Assembly: GCF_024168485.1 (NCBI RefSeq)
Contig: NZ_JALJVY010000006.1
Location: 124,001 to 188,000, forward strand
DNA length: 64,000 nt
From: Sphingobium sp. OAS761
GTDB taxonomy: Bacteria > Pseudomonadota > Alphaproteobacteria > Sphingomonadales > Sphingomonadaceae
Direction of reading: 5' to 3'
Shown: piece by piece, positions 8,842-17,474 of the stretch
Layout: every line of letters begins with the position of its first letter
How positions within the stretch are numbered: the first letter of the stretch is position 1
The notes under the pieces: model-generated
Seen by the model: the letters and a program-made list of their open reading frames with translations, nothing else
The model's database searches: none
Told to the model about the DNA's origin: nothing
Position numbers and translations under genes: made by a program

Positions 8842-9989
8842 TCATCGCCAACATCGCCGATTTTCGGGAGGCGGCGCGTCGCCGGCTGCCCCGGTTCCTG
8901 TTCGAATATATGGATGGAGGATCGTATGCCGAGGTGACGTTGCGCCGCAATGTCGATGACCTTGGCGATATCGCGCTGCGACAACGTGTATTGCGCGACA
9001 TGTCCTCGCTCGACCTCACGACCGAACTGTTCGGACACAGACAATCCCTTCCCGTCGCCCTTGCCCCGATCGGGCTGGCGGGCCTGAACGCGCGCCGCGG
9101 AGAATGCCAGGCGGTGCGTGCCGCCGGGGGTGCGGACATACCGTTCACTCTCTCCACGGTATCCGCCTGCACCCTCGGCGAAGTCGCTACGGCGGCGCGC
9201 GCGCCATTCTGGTTCCAGCTTTACATGATCCGTGACCGGGGCTTCATGAAAGATCTGCTGGCGCAGGCAGTTGAGGCGGGATGTTCCGCGCTGGTCTTCA
9301 CCGTCGACATGCCTGTGCCCGGCAGCCGCTATCGCGATTATCGCACGGGGCTTGCGGGCGCACCGGGCATGAAGGGTGCGCTATGGCGGTTTGCGCAGGC
9401 ACTGCTGCGCCCGCACTGGGCCTTGGATGTCGGCGTGCTTGGCCGTCCGCATGCCCTGGGCAATGTCGCCCCGGTGCTGAAAGGCAAGACCGGGATCGAG
9501 GATTTCTTCGCCTGGATGCGCAACAATTTCGACCCGTCGATCAACTGGCGCGACCTGGATTTCATCCGTTCGGAATGGAAGGGACCGTTGATCCTCAAGG
9601 GCATTCTCGATCCGGACGACGCAAAGGCGGCTGCCGAAACCGGTGCCGACGGCATCGTCGTGTCCAACCACGGCGGTCGGCAACTCGATGGCGTGCCCTC
9701 CACGGCGCGTGCCTTGCCGGCGATCGCTGACGCGGTAGGCGACCGACTGACCATACTCGCAGACGGCGGCGTCCGGTCGGGACTGGATGTCGTGCGCATG
9801 CTGGCATTGGGTGCAAAGGGCGTGATGCTCGGCCGGGCGTGGGCCTATGCGCTCGCCGCGCGCGGCGAAGCCGGCGTCAGCCAGATGCTGGCGCTTATCG
9901 AATCGGAAATGCGTGTGGCGATGACGCTGACGGGCGTCACCCAAATCGCGGAAATCAATCAGGACATATTGGTGAGGAAGCCCTTTTAA
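8838..9989 (+). CDS. lldD: FMN-dependent L-lactate dehydrogenase
   Basis: A 383-residue alpha-hydroxyacid oxidase family TIM barrel binding FMN. Diagnostic elements are [10 protein letters not shown] near the start, [10 protein letters not shown], and the active-site [11 protein letters not shown] with catalytic His278, followed by [10 protein letters not shown]. It oxidises L-lactate to pyruvate, usually at the inner membrane, passing electrons to the quinone pool. The ATG overlaps the kinase stop codon (ATGA), so the two are translationally coupled. Its place in the rhamnose unit explains its job: it consumes the L-lactate that RhaD yields from lactaldehyde. Confidence 0.92.
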   Translation: MIIANIADFREAARRRLPRFLFEYMDGGSYAEVTLRRNVDDLGDIALRQRVLRDMSSLDLTTELFGHRQSLPVALAPIGLAGLNARRGECQAVRAAGGADIPFTLSTVSACTLGEVATAARAPFWFQLYMIRDRGFMKDLLAQAVEAGCSALVFTVDMPVPGSRYRDYRTGLAGAPGMKGALWRFAQALLRPHWALDVGVLGRPHALGNVAPVLKGKTGIEDFFAWMRNNFDPSINWRDLDFIRSEWKGPLILKGILDPDDAKAAAETGADGIVVSNHGGRQLDGVPSTARALPAIADAVGDRLTILADGGVRSGLDVVRMLALGAKGVMLGRAWAYALAARGEAGVSQMLALIESEMRVAMTLTGVTQIAEINQDILVRKPF

Positions 9990-11254
9990 TGGCGTCAACA
10001 TCCGCAAGGCAGACTATGAGCACCCGGGAACACTGGCGCAACACTGTGCTGGCGGGCCTCGCCAATTACATCGACGCCGGCTCCATCGTTGCCGGCTCGG
10101 TTGCGCTGGCGCTGTGGAAGGACATCTATCACCTGTCCGACAGCTTCATCGGCCTGATCGGCGCCTTCAGCGCCAATGCGATATCGGCCGGCGTCGGCGC
10201 GCTCATCGGCGGCTGGCTCTGCGACCGGGTCGGTCGCAAGAAGATCTATCAATGGGACATGCTGATTTACGCCTGCGGCATGGCCCTGCTGGTGTTCGCG
10301 GTGCACCCCTGGATGATCGTCACGGGGTTCGTCATCGTCGGTCTCGCGGTGGGTGCCGATATTCCGGCCAGCTGGTCGCTGATCGCCGAACAGGCGCCTG
10401 ACGGAGAGCGCGGCAAACATTCGGGTGTGGCCCAGATCCTCTGGTATCTCGGCCCGGTCGTGGTGCTGCTCATGAGCCTCGCGCTGACCGATTTCGGCAT
10501 ATTGGGTGCGCGGATCGTTTTCGCCCATCTTCTGATAATCGCGCTCGGCCTCACGCTCCTGCGGTCCAAGATGCGCGAATCCGAACGTTGGGAGGATGCA
10601 CAGAAAAGCGACGAGAAGCGCCCGGCCATGTCCAGCCTGCTCAAGGGCAGGAACCTAGCAGCGCTCGCCGCATTGGTAGGCATGTACGGATTCTGGAACC
10701 TGTGGGCCGGCACCAACGGCTTCTTCTTTCCTTACATCCTGCGAACCGTGGGCGCCGCTACGCAGGCGCAGAGCGTGGCTATCCAAGCGCTCAGCTTCTT
10801 CACCGGCATGGTGTCCATCTGGCTGATCTTCATGCGCCTGTCGGACCGGGTCAACCAGCGGCTGCTGTTCATCCTGTCGGCTGTCATCCAGGTCGGCGGC
10901 ATGGCATTGCTCGCTCTCTTCCCGCTGACGTTGCCGATCGCCATCCTGCACGTCTTCCTGCTCCAGTTCGGCGGCGGATTCGGCGCGCAAAGTTTCTTCC
11001 AGCTCTGGAGCGCGGAGATGTTCCCTACGCTGCTGCGCTCGACAGCGCAGGGACTGGCGTTTGCGATCGTGCGGATCGGCCTTGGCATTTTCAGTTTCTT
11101 CGTACCATTCCTGACGTCGACGGGCTTTACCAATCTTGCGTGGATTCTCACGGGCTTCCTTGCCATAAGCGGCGTCATCGGCGCCCTGTGGGCACCGCGC
11201 AACGAAGGCAAGTCGCTCGAACAACTCGACGCGGAGCGACAGATCAGCGGATAA
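9989..11254 (+). CDS. MFS sugar transporter, second in the rhamnose locus
   Basis: A 421-residue major facilitator with about 12 hydrophobic segments. It has the family loop motif GGWLCDRVGRKK between helices 2 and 3 and a GADIPASW segment in helix 4, as in the sugar-porter branch. The ATG overlaps the lldD stop (TAATG). With a FucP-type carrier also present, it may take up a different sugar released from the same glycoside, such as an oligosaccharide, or lactate. No residue visible here fixes the substrate. Confidence 0.85.
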   Translation: MASTSARQTMSTREHWRNTVLAGLANYIDAGSIVAGSVALALWKDIYHLSDSFIGLIGAFSANAISAGVGALIGGWLCDRVGRKKIYQWDMLIYACGMALLVFAVHPWMIVTGFVIVGLAVGADIPASWSLIAEQAPDGERGKHSGVAQILWYLGPVVVLLMSLALTDFGILGARIVFAHLLIIALGLTLLRSKMRESERWEDAQKSDEKRPAMSSLLKGRNLAALAALVGMYGFWNLWAGTNGFFFPYILRTVGAATQAQSVAIQALSFFTGMVSIWLIFMRLSDRVNQRLLFILSAVIQVGGMALLALFPLTLPIAILHVFLLQFGGGFGAQSFFQLWSAEMFPTLLRSTAQGLAFAIVRIGLGIFSFFVPFLTSTGFTNLAWILTGFLAISGVIGALWAPRNEGKSLEQLDAERQISG

Positions 11255-11273
11255 CGGGAGCAACGGACAGTAC

Positions 11274-12071
11274 ATGCACGCGGCGGAACGGCACGGGCTG
11301 ATCATGGAGGCGCTGAGCCACAACGGCTTCATCACATATCGTGACCTGGAGGCCCAGCTCGACGCCTCGCCCGCCACCATCCGTCGTGATCTCGCGCGTC
11401 TGGAAGAGGAGGGCCGGATTGTGCGCGTCCACGGGGGAGCGCGCCTGGACAATATGCCGGTCGCTCCGCAACCCGAACCGCCAGCGCAACTAGCCGGCGT
11501 ACCGTTCGAACAGGCGATCGGTCACAATCTTGCGCAAAAACGCGCCATCGGGCGCGCGGCCGCTGCCTTGTGCGAGCCCGGTGAAGGCGTAATGATCGAT
11601 GGCGGCACGACCACGTTGCAAATGTGTGCCAACCTGGACGGCCTGAACTTGCAGGTGCTGACCAACTCGCTGCACATCGTGAACGCTCTGCTGCCGCAGG
11701 CTGGCACCAGAATTCTTACCCCGTCCGGAACGGTTTTTCGCGAACAGAATATCATTCTGGCGCCAGCCGGCGAGGATTCGATGCCGCGCTTTCATGCTCC
11801 CAAGCTGTTCATGGGCGCGGCGGCCGTGGGTCCGCAGGGGATAATGCAGCAGGACGTCATCCTGGTGGCGGCGGAACGACGATTGATAGATCGGGCCGAA
11901 CGGCTGATCCTGCTGGTCGACAGTTCGAAGTTCATGTCGTCCTCCGGCGCAATCGTGTGCCACCTCGAAGAAGTCGACATCTTGATCACGGACGAAGGAA
12001 TCAGCGCGCAAGCCGAAGCGATGGTGCGGCAGGCCGGGGTCCACCTGATCATCGCACGCGATGAAGCCTGA
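11274..12071 (+). CDS. DeoR-family transcriptional regulator, probable rhamnose repressor
   Basis: A 265-residue regulator. Residues about 5-60 form the DeoR winged helix-turn-helix (RDLEAQLDASPATIRRDLARLEEE with the RVHGGA wing), and residues about 78-240 form the phosphosugar-sensing domain, including the DGGTTTLQM motif and DSSKF. The family typically represses sugar operons until a phosphorylated intermediate binds. Being the last gene of the rhamnose unit, it most likely acts on the inverted repeat between rhaD and the kinase, possibly sensing rhamnulose-1-phosphate. Confidence 0.88.
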   Translation: MHAAERHGLIMEALSHNGFITYRDLEAQLDASPATIRRDLARLEEEGRIVRVHGGARLDNMPVAPQPEPPAQLAGVPFEQAIGHNLAQKRAIGRAAAALCEPGEGVMIDGGTTTLQMCANLDGLNLQVLTNSLHIVNALLPQAGTRILTPSGTVFREQNIILAPAGEDSMPRFHAPKLFMGAAAVGPQGIMQQDVILVAAERRLIDRAERLILLVDSSKFMSSSGAIVCHLEEVDILITDEGISAQAEAMVRQAGVHLIIARDEA

Positions 12072-12150
12072 ACCCCGCTAGGCAACTCATCAGAAGATTT
12101 TGGATAATCGGGCGACGTTCCTGCGCGGATCGCGCTTTCCGCCGCGCAAC

Positions 12151-12189
12151 GGCACCGCACTCTCCGGCCTTTTCGGGAGAGGCGGTGCC
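12151..12189. terminator. Stem-loop between convergent genes, probable terminator
   Basis: GGCACCGC (12151-12158) pairs with GCGGTGCC (12182-12189), and CTCTCC with GGAGAG inside it, giving a 14-bp stem with one bulged A. It lies between the DeoR gene and the convergent small secreted-protein gene. There is no clear T-tract on either side, so it may act with Rho or as a 3' stabiliser. Confidence 0.55.
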
Positions 12190-12197
12190 GCCATGGC

Positions 12198-12518
12198 TTA
12201 TTTCAACGCAGCGAGTTCCGCATCGATGGCTGCCAGCCGTTCGTCCGTAACATCGTCGGGCGCATAGGCCTGGATACCCTTCAGCGTCATGCCGCGGGCC
12301 ATGTCCACCTGGTCGTTGGTGGTCATCCCGGGGATGTGCTTTTCGATGATCGCCTTGGCGGCCGGATTGTCCAGCAAGTCACCCAGAGGGGTATCTTCGG
12401 TAGAATATTTCGGCGCTGCATGGGCCGAATGATCAACGGGGGCCGGCTGTTTCGCATCGGTCTGGGCAAAAGCAGGTGCCGCAACCAGTGCAGCCGCGGC
12501 GATCAGGTACAAGCGCAT
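12198..12518 (-). CDS. Small exported protein made of a single repeat module shared with the GH5 enzyme
   Basis: The protein is 106 residues with a clear signal peptide (MRLYLIAAAALVAAPAFAQ, cleavage after about residue 19), then a short Pro/Ala/His linker, then a module at about 38-105. That module resembles each of two tandem segments at the C-terminus of the GH5 protein at 18464-20413: a (T/S)-L-xx-(D/H)-(L/I) start, a (K/R)A(I/V)(I/L) helix, (I/V)P(G/A)(M/L), then LxGIQ-type, P(D/G)xxT(D/E) and IDxxLAxL. The likely role is a periplasmic or surface accessory of carbohydrate degradation. I know no characterised name for the module. Confidence 0.7.
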   Translation of the reverse strand: MRLYLIAAAALVAAPAFAQTDAKQPAPVDHSAHAAPKYSTEDTPLGDLLDNPAAKAIIEKHIPGMTTNDQVDMARGMTLKGIQAYAPDDVTDERLAAIDAELAALK

Positions 12519-12556
12519 ATTACAGGATCCTCCAATTGACTATGCACGCCTATATC

Positions 12557-12570
12557 GCACGTTATCGTTC
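12557..12570. promoter_or_regulatory. Copy 1 of a shared promoter motif (GCACGTTATCGTTC)
   Basis: This 14-mer lies upstream of the small secreted-protein gene, read leftward. Related 14-mers occur at 13278-13291 and 21909-21922, all in promoter regions and in the same strand sense. The outer arms are nearly palindromic (GCACG against CGTTC), as expected for a TetR-type site. Around it on the minus strand TTGAAA and TATAG look like promoter boxes. Confidence 0.5.
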
Positions 12571-12582
12571 TAATTTCAAGTG

Positions 12583-13233
12583 TCACCACGCGTCCCGGCC
12601 TGCAAGGAACAATGCGACGATCCTTTCGACGATGACCGGCCAATCGTCATCGTCTATGGCGCGTACAGTCCCCTCCTGAACATAACGGCCGATCAGGGTA
12701 GATACGAACATGCGCGCTATCTCGTCGGGGGCCTTGGCAGCCCGACCATCGCGTTGCGCGGCGGCCGCAATGTCGGCGGCGATCAAGCCGACGATGTGAA
12801 GATAGCCGATATCGTGCATCGCACGTGCCAGTTCGGGAAAGCGCTCGGCATTGGCAAACACCAGACGCTGAAACGCCTGAACATCCGGACGGGTCAGCGA
12901 CTTTGCGATGGTGTGCCCATGGTGCCGCAGCCGATCGCCGATATCGTCGGTCAGCAAATGGTCCCGCTGCGATGCCTCACGCGCCCAGGCATGGACATTT
13001 TCATCGACGATCGCGGTGAACAGCGCTTCCTTGGAGGGGTAGCGGGCGTAGAGCGTACCTTTCGACACGCCCGCGCGGGCGGCGACATTTTCCATCGTCA
13101 CCGTGTCATATCCCTCCTCGAAAAACATCGCGCGGGCAGTGGCCAGGATGGTTTGCTCGATCGCAGCCGTCTGCGCTGCATTGGGACGTCCCCGGCGAGG
13201 CGTGAAAGTGGGAAGGGCACTGCTTTTCGTCAT
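12583..13233 (-). CDS. TetR-family transcriptional regulator
   Basis: A 216-residue regulator with an N-terminal helix-turn-helix (MENVAARAGVSKGTLYARYP, residues about 35-60) and a variable effector-binding C-terminal half typical of the AcrR/AefR branch. I start it at ATG 13233, after AGGTAA, and not at a longer upstream frame that runs into the divergent promoter. It is divergent from the GH3 gene with a perfect 12-bp inverted repeat between them, so autoregulation plus control of the glycosidase unit is likely. The ligand could be a glycoside or aglycone. Confidence 0.85.
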   Translation of the reverse strand: MTKSSALPTFTPRRGRPNAAQTAAIEQTILATARAMFFEEGYDTVTMENVAARAGVSKGTLYARYPSKEALFTAIVDENVHAWAREASQRDHLLTDDIGDRLRHHGHTIAKSLTRPDVQAFQRLVFANAERFPELARAMHDIGYLHIVGLIAADIAAAAQRDGRAAKAPDEIARMFVSTLIGRYVQEGTVRAIDDDDWPVIVERIVALFLAGRDAW

Positions 13234-13262
13234 CGGGTTACCTGCTGGATCACATCGCCGAT

Positions 13263-13306
13263 CCGGCGTCAATATTCGATCGCTTCCGTTCGATTATTGA
13301 CGCCGG
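13263..13306. promoter_or_regulatory. Perfect 12-bp inverted repeat flanking motif copy 2, operator of the TetR/GH3 divergent promoter
   Basis: CCGGCGTCAATA (13263-13274) and TATTGACGCCGG (13295-13306) are exact reverse complements, 20 bases apart. The spacer contains GATCGCTTCCGTTC (13278-13291), the second copy of the motif also seen at 12557-12570 and 21909-21922. TTGACG at 13297-13302 inside the right arm, with a weak TATCTC 17 bases on, could be the GH3 promoter, so a bound regulator would block it. Confidence 0.6.
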
Positions 13307-13377
13307 ACATTTATCGCCTTATCTCTTGGCTGAACGCCGCGGGTCAAGCCACGGCGCTGCATCGAGAGGATTTCGCG

Positions 13378-15594
13378 ATGAGCGGACATAAGCGTCATAT
13401 ATTCCTGCTTCTTCTGTCGGGCGCGAGCGCAACCTCGGCGCTGGCCGGCGAAGCCAATCCGTCGCCCGACCAGCGGGCGCGCGACATAGTGTCGCGCATG
13501 ACGGCCGAAGAGAAGCTGAAACTGCTGCACGGTCCCATGCCCGCGCTGCTTGCGCCCGCCAAGCGTCCGCAAGGCGTGCCGTTGGGGGCCGGTTTCATCG
13601 AGGGGATCGAAAGGCTGGGAGTCCCGATGCTGGTGGAAACCGATGCCAGCCTCGGCGTCTCCAACCTGATGGAAATGCGGAAGGGCGACGTCGCCACGGC
13701 CCTGCCTTCCGGCCTGTCCCTCGCGTCCACCTGGAACCCGGCCGTCGCCGAGGCGGGCGGCCGGATGATCGGAGCGGAGGCCCGTGCCAAGGGCTTCAAC
13801 GTCATGCTGGTGGGCGGCGTCAATCTGGTGCGCGATCCGCGTGCCGGCCGGAATTTCGAATATCTGGGCGAGGACCCTTTGCTCGCGGGCAGCCTCGCGG
13901 GGGCGCAGATCGCAGGTGTGCAATCCAACAATATCATTGCGACCATCAAGCATTTCGCCCTGAACGACCAGGAAACCGGACGGAATGTCGCCACGGTGGA
14001 AATGGATGAGGCCGCGATGCGCGAAAGCGACCTGCTCGCATTTCAAATCGGTATCGAACGCGGCGACCCCGGATCGGTGATGTGCGCCTATAACCGGGTC
14101 GGCGGCGTGCATGCCTGCGAACATGCCTTCCTTTTGAACGACGTACTTCGCCGTGACTGGGGCTATAAGGGCTTCGTCATGTCCGACTGGGGCGCCGTGC
14201 ACTCGACCAAGGCCATATTGGCGGGCCTGGACCAGCAATCGGGCGAACAGATCGACAGCAAGCCGTACTTCTCGACCATGCTGGCGCAAGCGGTCGAGAA
14301 AGGAGAGGTGCCGGCGACGGCCATCGACACCGCTGCAAAAAGAGTCTTGCGGAGCATTTACGCCCATGGCGTGGCAGACAATCCCATCGTTCCGGGACAG
14401 GCGATCGATTATGACGCCCATGGCGACATCGCCCAGCAGGCGGCGGAACAGGGCATTGTCCTGTTGCGGAACGAGGGAAAAATCCTGCCGCTCGCCGCGA
14501 ACGCGAAGTCGATATTGCTGGTTGGCGGCAATGCCGATATCGGCGTGCCCGGCGGCGGCGGGTCAAGCCAGGTGCATCCGGTCGGCGGCCTGAAGCGTGT
14601 GACCAGAGGCGCAGAAAGCGGCGTCGCCGCAGGATTTGCGAAGCGCGGCTATGGCGGCACTGCACCGCTCGACGCGTTGAGGGCGGCATTGCCACAGGCC
14701 GCCATAAGCTTCCTCGACGGCAAGGATGTTGCCGCGACGCGCGATGCAGCGGCGAAGGCCGACATCGTGATCGTCTTTGCCGAAAAATATGCGACCGAAG
14801 CCGCCGACCAGCCCGACCTGGCCTTGGGCGAAGGCCAGGATGCGCTGATCGATGCAGTGGCCGATGCCAATCCCCGCACGGTCGTTGTTCTGGAAACCGG
14901 CAACCCGGTGTTGATGCCATGGCACGACAAGGTTCCCGCCATCCTGTCGGCATGGTATGGCGGCCAGCGCGGCGGAGCGGCAATCGCGCGCGTGCTGACC
15001 GGCGCGGTCAATCCCTCCGGCCATTTGCCGGTGACCTTCCCCGCCGCCGTCGACCAGCTTCCCAATCCGGTGCTGCCGGGATCGGACGCGCCGCCCGCAG
15101 ACAAGGAAACGCGCGCGGTCTATGGGTTGCAAGCCGGCACGAAGCCATTTGAAATCCGTTATCCTGAAGGGTCCGACGCGGGTTATCGCTGGTTCGATCG
15201 GAAAGCGGTGAAACCCCTTTATCCCTTCGGCTATGGCCTCAGCTACACGCAGTTTCGCTATGGCGACCTTAAGGTTTCGGGCGGAAAGACGCTCACCGTC
15301 CGCTTTACCGTGACAAATACCGGCGATCGTGCAGGCGTCGACGTCCCGCAGGTTTATGTGGTGCGGCCGGGCAAGGCCAAGCGGTTGATCGGTTGGGGCC
15401 GCCCGGATCTCAAGCCTGGCGAAAGCGCGCAGGTCAGCGTTACGGCCGATCCGCGCGTTCTGGCGGACTTCGACGTAAAGACGCAACGCTGGATCGTTCC
15501 AGCCGGAACGGTCCGGGTAGAAGTGGGTACGTCCGCGGTCGATGCGGCACTCAGCGACACCGCAAAACTGGCGCGTGTATCGCGAAGGCCCTGA
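13378..15594 (+). CDS. Exported glycoside hydrolase family 3 enzyme, beta-glucosidase type
   Basis: A 738-residue protein with a signal peptide (hydrophobic run LLLLSGASATSALA). The GH3 N-terminal barrel has the substrate loop (KHFALNDQE) and the nucleophile motif VMSDWGA with Asp270. The second sandwich domain and the C-terminal fibronectin-III-like domain (FGYGLSYTQF onward) are both present, so the protein looks complete. The family releases terminal beta-linked glucose, xylose or similar residues, here in the periplasm. ATG 13378 follows a GAGAGGA site. It heads a rightward unit with a broken GH1 gene and an esterase. Confidence 0.9.
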   Translation: MSGHKRHIFLLLLSGASATSALAGEANPSPDQRARDIVSRMTAEEKLKLLHGPMPALLAPAKRPQGVPLGAGFIEGIERLGVPMLVETDASLGVSNLMEMRKGDVATALPSGLSLASTWNPAVAEAGGRMIGAEARAKGFNVMLVGGVNLVRDPRAGRNFEYLGEDPLLAGSLAGAQIAGVQSNNIIATIKHFALNDQETGRNVATVEMDEAAMRESDLLAFQIGIERGDPGSVMCAYNRVGGVHACEHAFLLNDVLRRDWGYKGFVMSDWGAVHSTKAILAGLDQQSGEQIDSKPYFSTMLAQAVEKGEVPATAIDTAAKRVLRSIYAHGVADNPIVPGQAIDYDAHGDIAQQAAEQGIVLLRNEGKILPLAANAKSILLVGGNADIGVPGGGGSSQVHPVGGLKRVTRGAESGVAAGFAKRGYGGTAPLDALRAALPQAAISFLDGKDVAATRDAAAKADIVIVFAEKYATEAADQPDLALGEGQDALIDAVADANPRTVVVLETGNPVLMPWHDKVPAILSAWYGGQRGGAAIARVLTGAVNPSGHLPVTFPAAVDQLPNPVLPGSDAPPADKETRAVYGLQAGTKPFEIRYPEGSDAGYRWFDRKAVKPLYPFGYGLSYTQFRYGDLKVSGGKTLTVRFTVTNTGDRAGVDVPQVYVVRPGKAKRLIGWGRPDLKPGESAQVSVTADPRVLADFDVKTQRWIVPAGTVRVEVGTSAVDAALSDTAKLARVSRRP

Positions 15595-15597
15595 AGC

Positions 15598-15940
15598 ATG
15601 CCGGCGTTTTCGCCACGCGCACTGATCGGATCGACGTTCGCGGCAACGACGCTGACCGCTCTGCCCGCATCCGGACGAGCGCTGAAATCGATCCGGCCAT
15701 CCTGCGGCTTCCTTCGGGGCGCCGCTACGGCGGCGCACCGCGCTGGCGGCATGCACCGCCGACGGCATTGATGTGCGCGGCTATCTGCACTGGTCGCTTT
15801 TCGATGATCTCGAATGGATGCTGGGCTATCGCCCGACCTTCGGACTGGTGGCGGTAGACAGGACCACCCAGGTCCGGACGCCGAAGCCGAGCGCCCGACA
15901 TCTCGGCCGGATTGCCCGCGCGAACCGGATGGCCATGTGA
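15598..15940 (+). pseudogene. GH1 beta-glucosidase gene collapsed by a large internal deletion
   Basis: ATG 15598, 3 bases after the GH3 stop, begins a GH1-like N-terminus: an export signal (IGSTFAATTLTALPASGRA) and then GFLRGAATAAHRAGG, the counterpart of the conserved FLWGAATAAxQxEG. This frame stops at about 15771. In a second frame 15740-15940 encodes the GH1 C-terminus: DGIDVRGYLHWSLFDDLEW, FGLVAVDR, RTPKPSARHLGRIA and a TGA at 15938-15940. The 300-plus residues between, including both catalytic glutamates, are missing, and the two ends are out of frame. The gene is certainly inactive; the scar lies near 15740-15760. Confidence 0.8.
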
Positions 15941-15954
15941 GTAAGGAACGAGAC

Positions 15955-17013
15955 ATGCTTCGACTATCGGATATTTCCCGCCTGCGGCATTACAGACCTG
16001 CCAGAAAGCACCGTCGGCCGGTTCTCGCCATGTGCGCGGCGATATTCCTGATGGGGGCTGCCCCCGTTTCTGTGCCGGACGATCAGGCCATATTGGCGAC
16101 CGTCAATTCCGAATTGCGCCCGATGGCGCGCATCCTGCTGAATGCGCAACGGCTGGAACGGTCCTTCAAACCGTCCCGCCCGGCTCGCCCGCCCGATGGC
16201 GTCAGCGAGGTTGAAGTGCCCGGCATGGGCAAGGCGCCACCGGTCACCCTCTATATCGTCAACCGCAGCGCAGCGCTGACGCCGCCGCGGGGCGCCATCC
16301 TCTATATTCATGGCGGCGGCTTCGTCGCCGGCGACGCCCGCGACGATCTGCGCGAACTCCTGCCTCTCGCCCGTCGGCTCGATTGCCTGATTGTCAGCGT
16401 CCAGTATCGGCTGGCACCCGCCACCCCCTTTCCCGGCGCACTGGAAGACAATTATGCCGCGCTGAAATGGCTGCACGCGCATGCCGGGGAACTTGGCGTC
16501 GATCCCGCTCGGCTGGTGGTGATGGGCGAGAGCGCCGGTGGTGGACATGCGGCGATGCTGACCATTGCCGCACGGGCGCGCAAGGAGGTCCCCATCGCCT
16601 TCCAGGCGCTGGTATATCCGATGCTGGACGACCGGACCGGGTCCGCCCGCACCGTTCCTCCCCATGCCGGGCGCCTGATCTGGACCGCGGAGTCGAATCG
16701 TGCGGGCTGGCAGGCCTTGCTGGGCCGCAAGCCCGGCCGGTCCGACGAACCGCGCGGCGCCGTTCCGGCGCGGGAAAAGGATCTGACAGGTCTGCCGCCC
16801 ACTTTTATCGGCGTGGGTTCCATCGACCTGTTCGCCAACGAGGATATCGAATTCGCCAGGCGGCTGGTCGATGCCGGGGTGCCCACCGAATTGCTGGTGA
16901 TACCTGGCGCCTTCCACGGTTTTCAGCGCGCCGTGCCGCGAGCCGCCGTCTCGCAACAGTTCAACGCCGCGCTGGAAGCCGCGCTTGCTCGCGTGCTCAA
17001 ACCGGGCGGGTGA
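15955..17013 (+). CDS. Alpha/beta hydrolase fold-3 esterase (hormone-sensitive-lipase type)
   Basis: The protein is 352 residues with a basic N-terminus and a hydrophobic segment (residues about 23-38) that acts as a signal or anchor. The oxyanion motif YIHGGGF, the nucleophile GESAGGG, an Asp in GSIDLF and a His in GAFHGF complete the catalytic triad of family IV esterases. The usual substrates are short acyl esters. It starts at ATG 15955 after AAGGA, directly behind the GH1 scar, so it is probably co-transcribed with GH3 and would remove acyl decorations from the same glycoside. Confidence 0.85.
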   Translation: MLRLSDISRLRHYRPARKHRRPVLAMCAAIFLMGAAPVSVPDDQAILATVNSELRPMARILLNAQRLERSFKPSRPARPPDGVSEVEVPGMGKAPPVTLYIVNRSAALTPPRGAILYIHGGGFVAGDARDDLRELLPLARRLDCLIVSVQYRLAPATPFPGALEDNYAALKWLHAHAGELGVDPARLVVMGESAGGGHAAMLTIAARARKEVPIAFQALVYPMLDDRTGSARTVPPHAGRLIWTAESNRAGWQALLGRKPGRSDEPRGAVPAREKDLTGLPPTFIGVGSIDLFANEDIEFARRLVDAGVPTELLVIPGAFHGFQRAVPRAAVSQQFNAALEAALARVLKPGG

Positions 17014-17033
17014 CGGGCCGGCGCAGGTCCGCT

Positions 17034-17474
17034 TCAGCCGCGCAGCACCAGGACGGCGGTCAGAAAAAGGCCGCCTAGCGCTACGTTGAGCGGGACAGCG
17101 GCGCGCAGATGCGCCGCCTGGGCTTCGGGTGCGTGGCGCAACAGGACCATCGCAGGGGTAAGAAGCAGCCACAGGTCGGCGATGACGACCGCAACCGCTG
17201 CGGCCAGACCCATGGCCCGTCCATGGCTGCCGCTCATGTCGGCATAGGCAATCTGCGGCAGTGGCGACAGGGCACCTGTCACCATCAGGCCAACACAAGC
17301 CGGCACGATGAAGATCAGCGGCAGCAACCAGCCCGCACCGGCTATCACACCGGCCAATACACCGCGGCACCGTGCTGCCCCGGGCCAGCTCTGACGCAGG
17401 GTCGCCGCCAGTGGCAGCAGCATCGCGCCGGGCAGGAGGAAGAGCGGGTCGACGCCCGCCTGCGGCATGTTCAT
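17034..17474 (-). CDS. Small integral membrane protein of unknown function
   Basis: A 146-residue hydrophobic protein with about four predicted membrane helices (around residues 8-25, 38-65, 85-112 and 125-145). I recognise no motif. Its ATG overlaps the stop of the membrane hydroxylase gene (ATGA), so the two are translationally coupled and the product probably supports that enzyme, for example as a partner or transport subunit. This is inference from position alone. Confidence 0.6.
   Translation of the reverse strand: MNMPQAGVDPLFLLPGAMLLPLAATLRQSWPGAARCRGVLAGVIAGAGWLLPLIFIVPACVGLMVTGALSPLPQIAYADMSGSHGRAMGLAAAVAVVIADLWLLLTPAMVLLRHAPEAQAAHLRAAVPLNVALGGLFLTAVLVLRG

Noticed and set aside
12580..13377. 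Upstream extension of the GH3 frame back to 12580.
   Set aside because: It would cover the divergent TetR gene and its promoter. The signal peptide and ribosome-binding site place the start at 13378.
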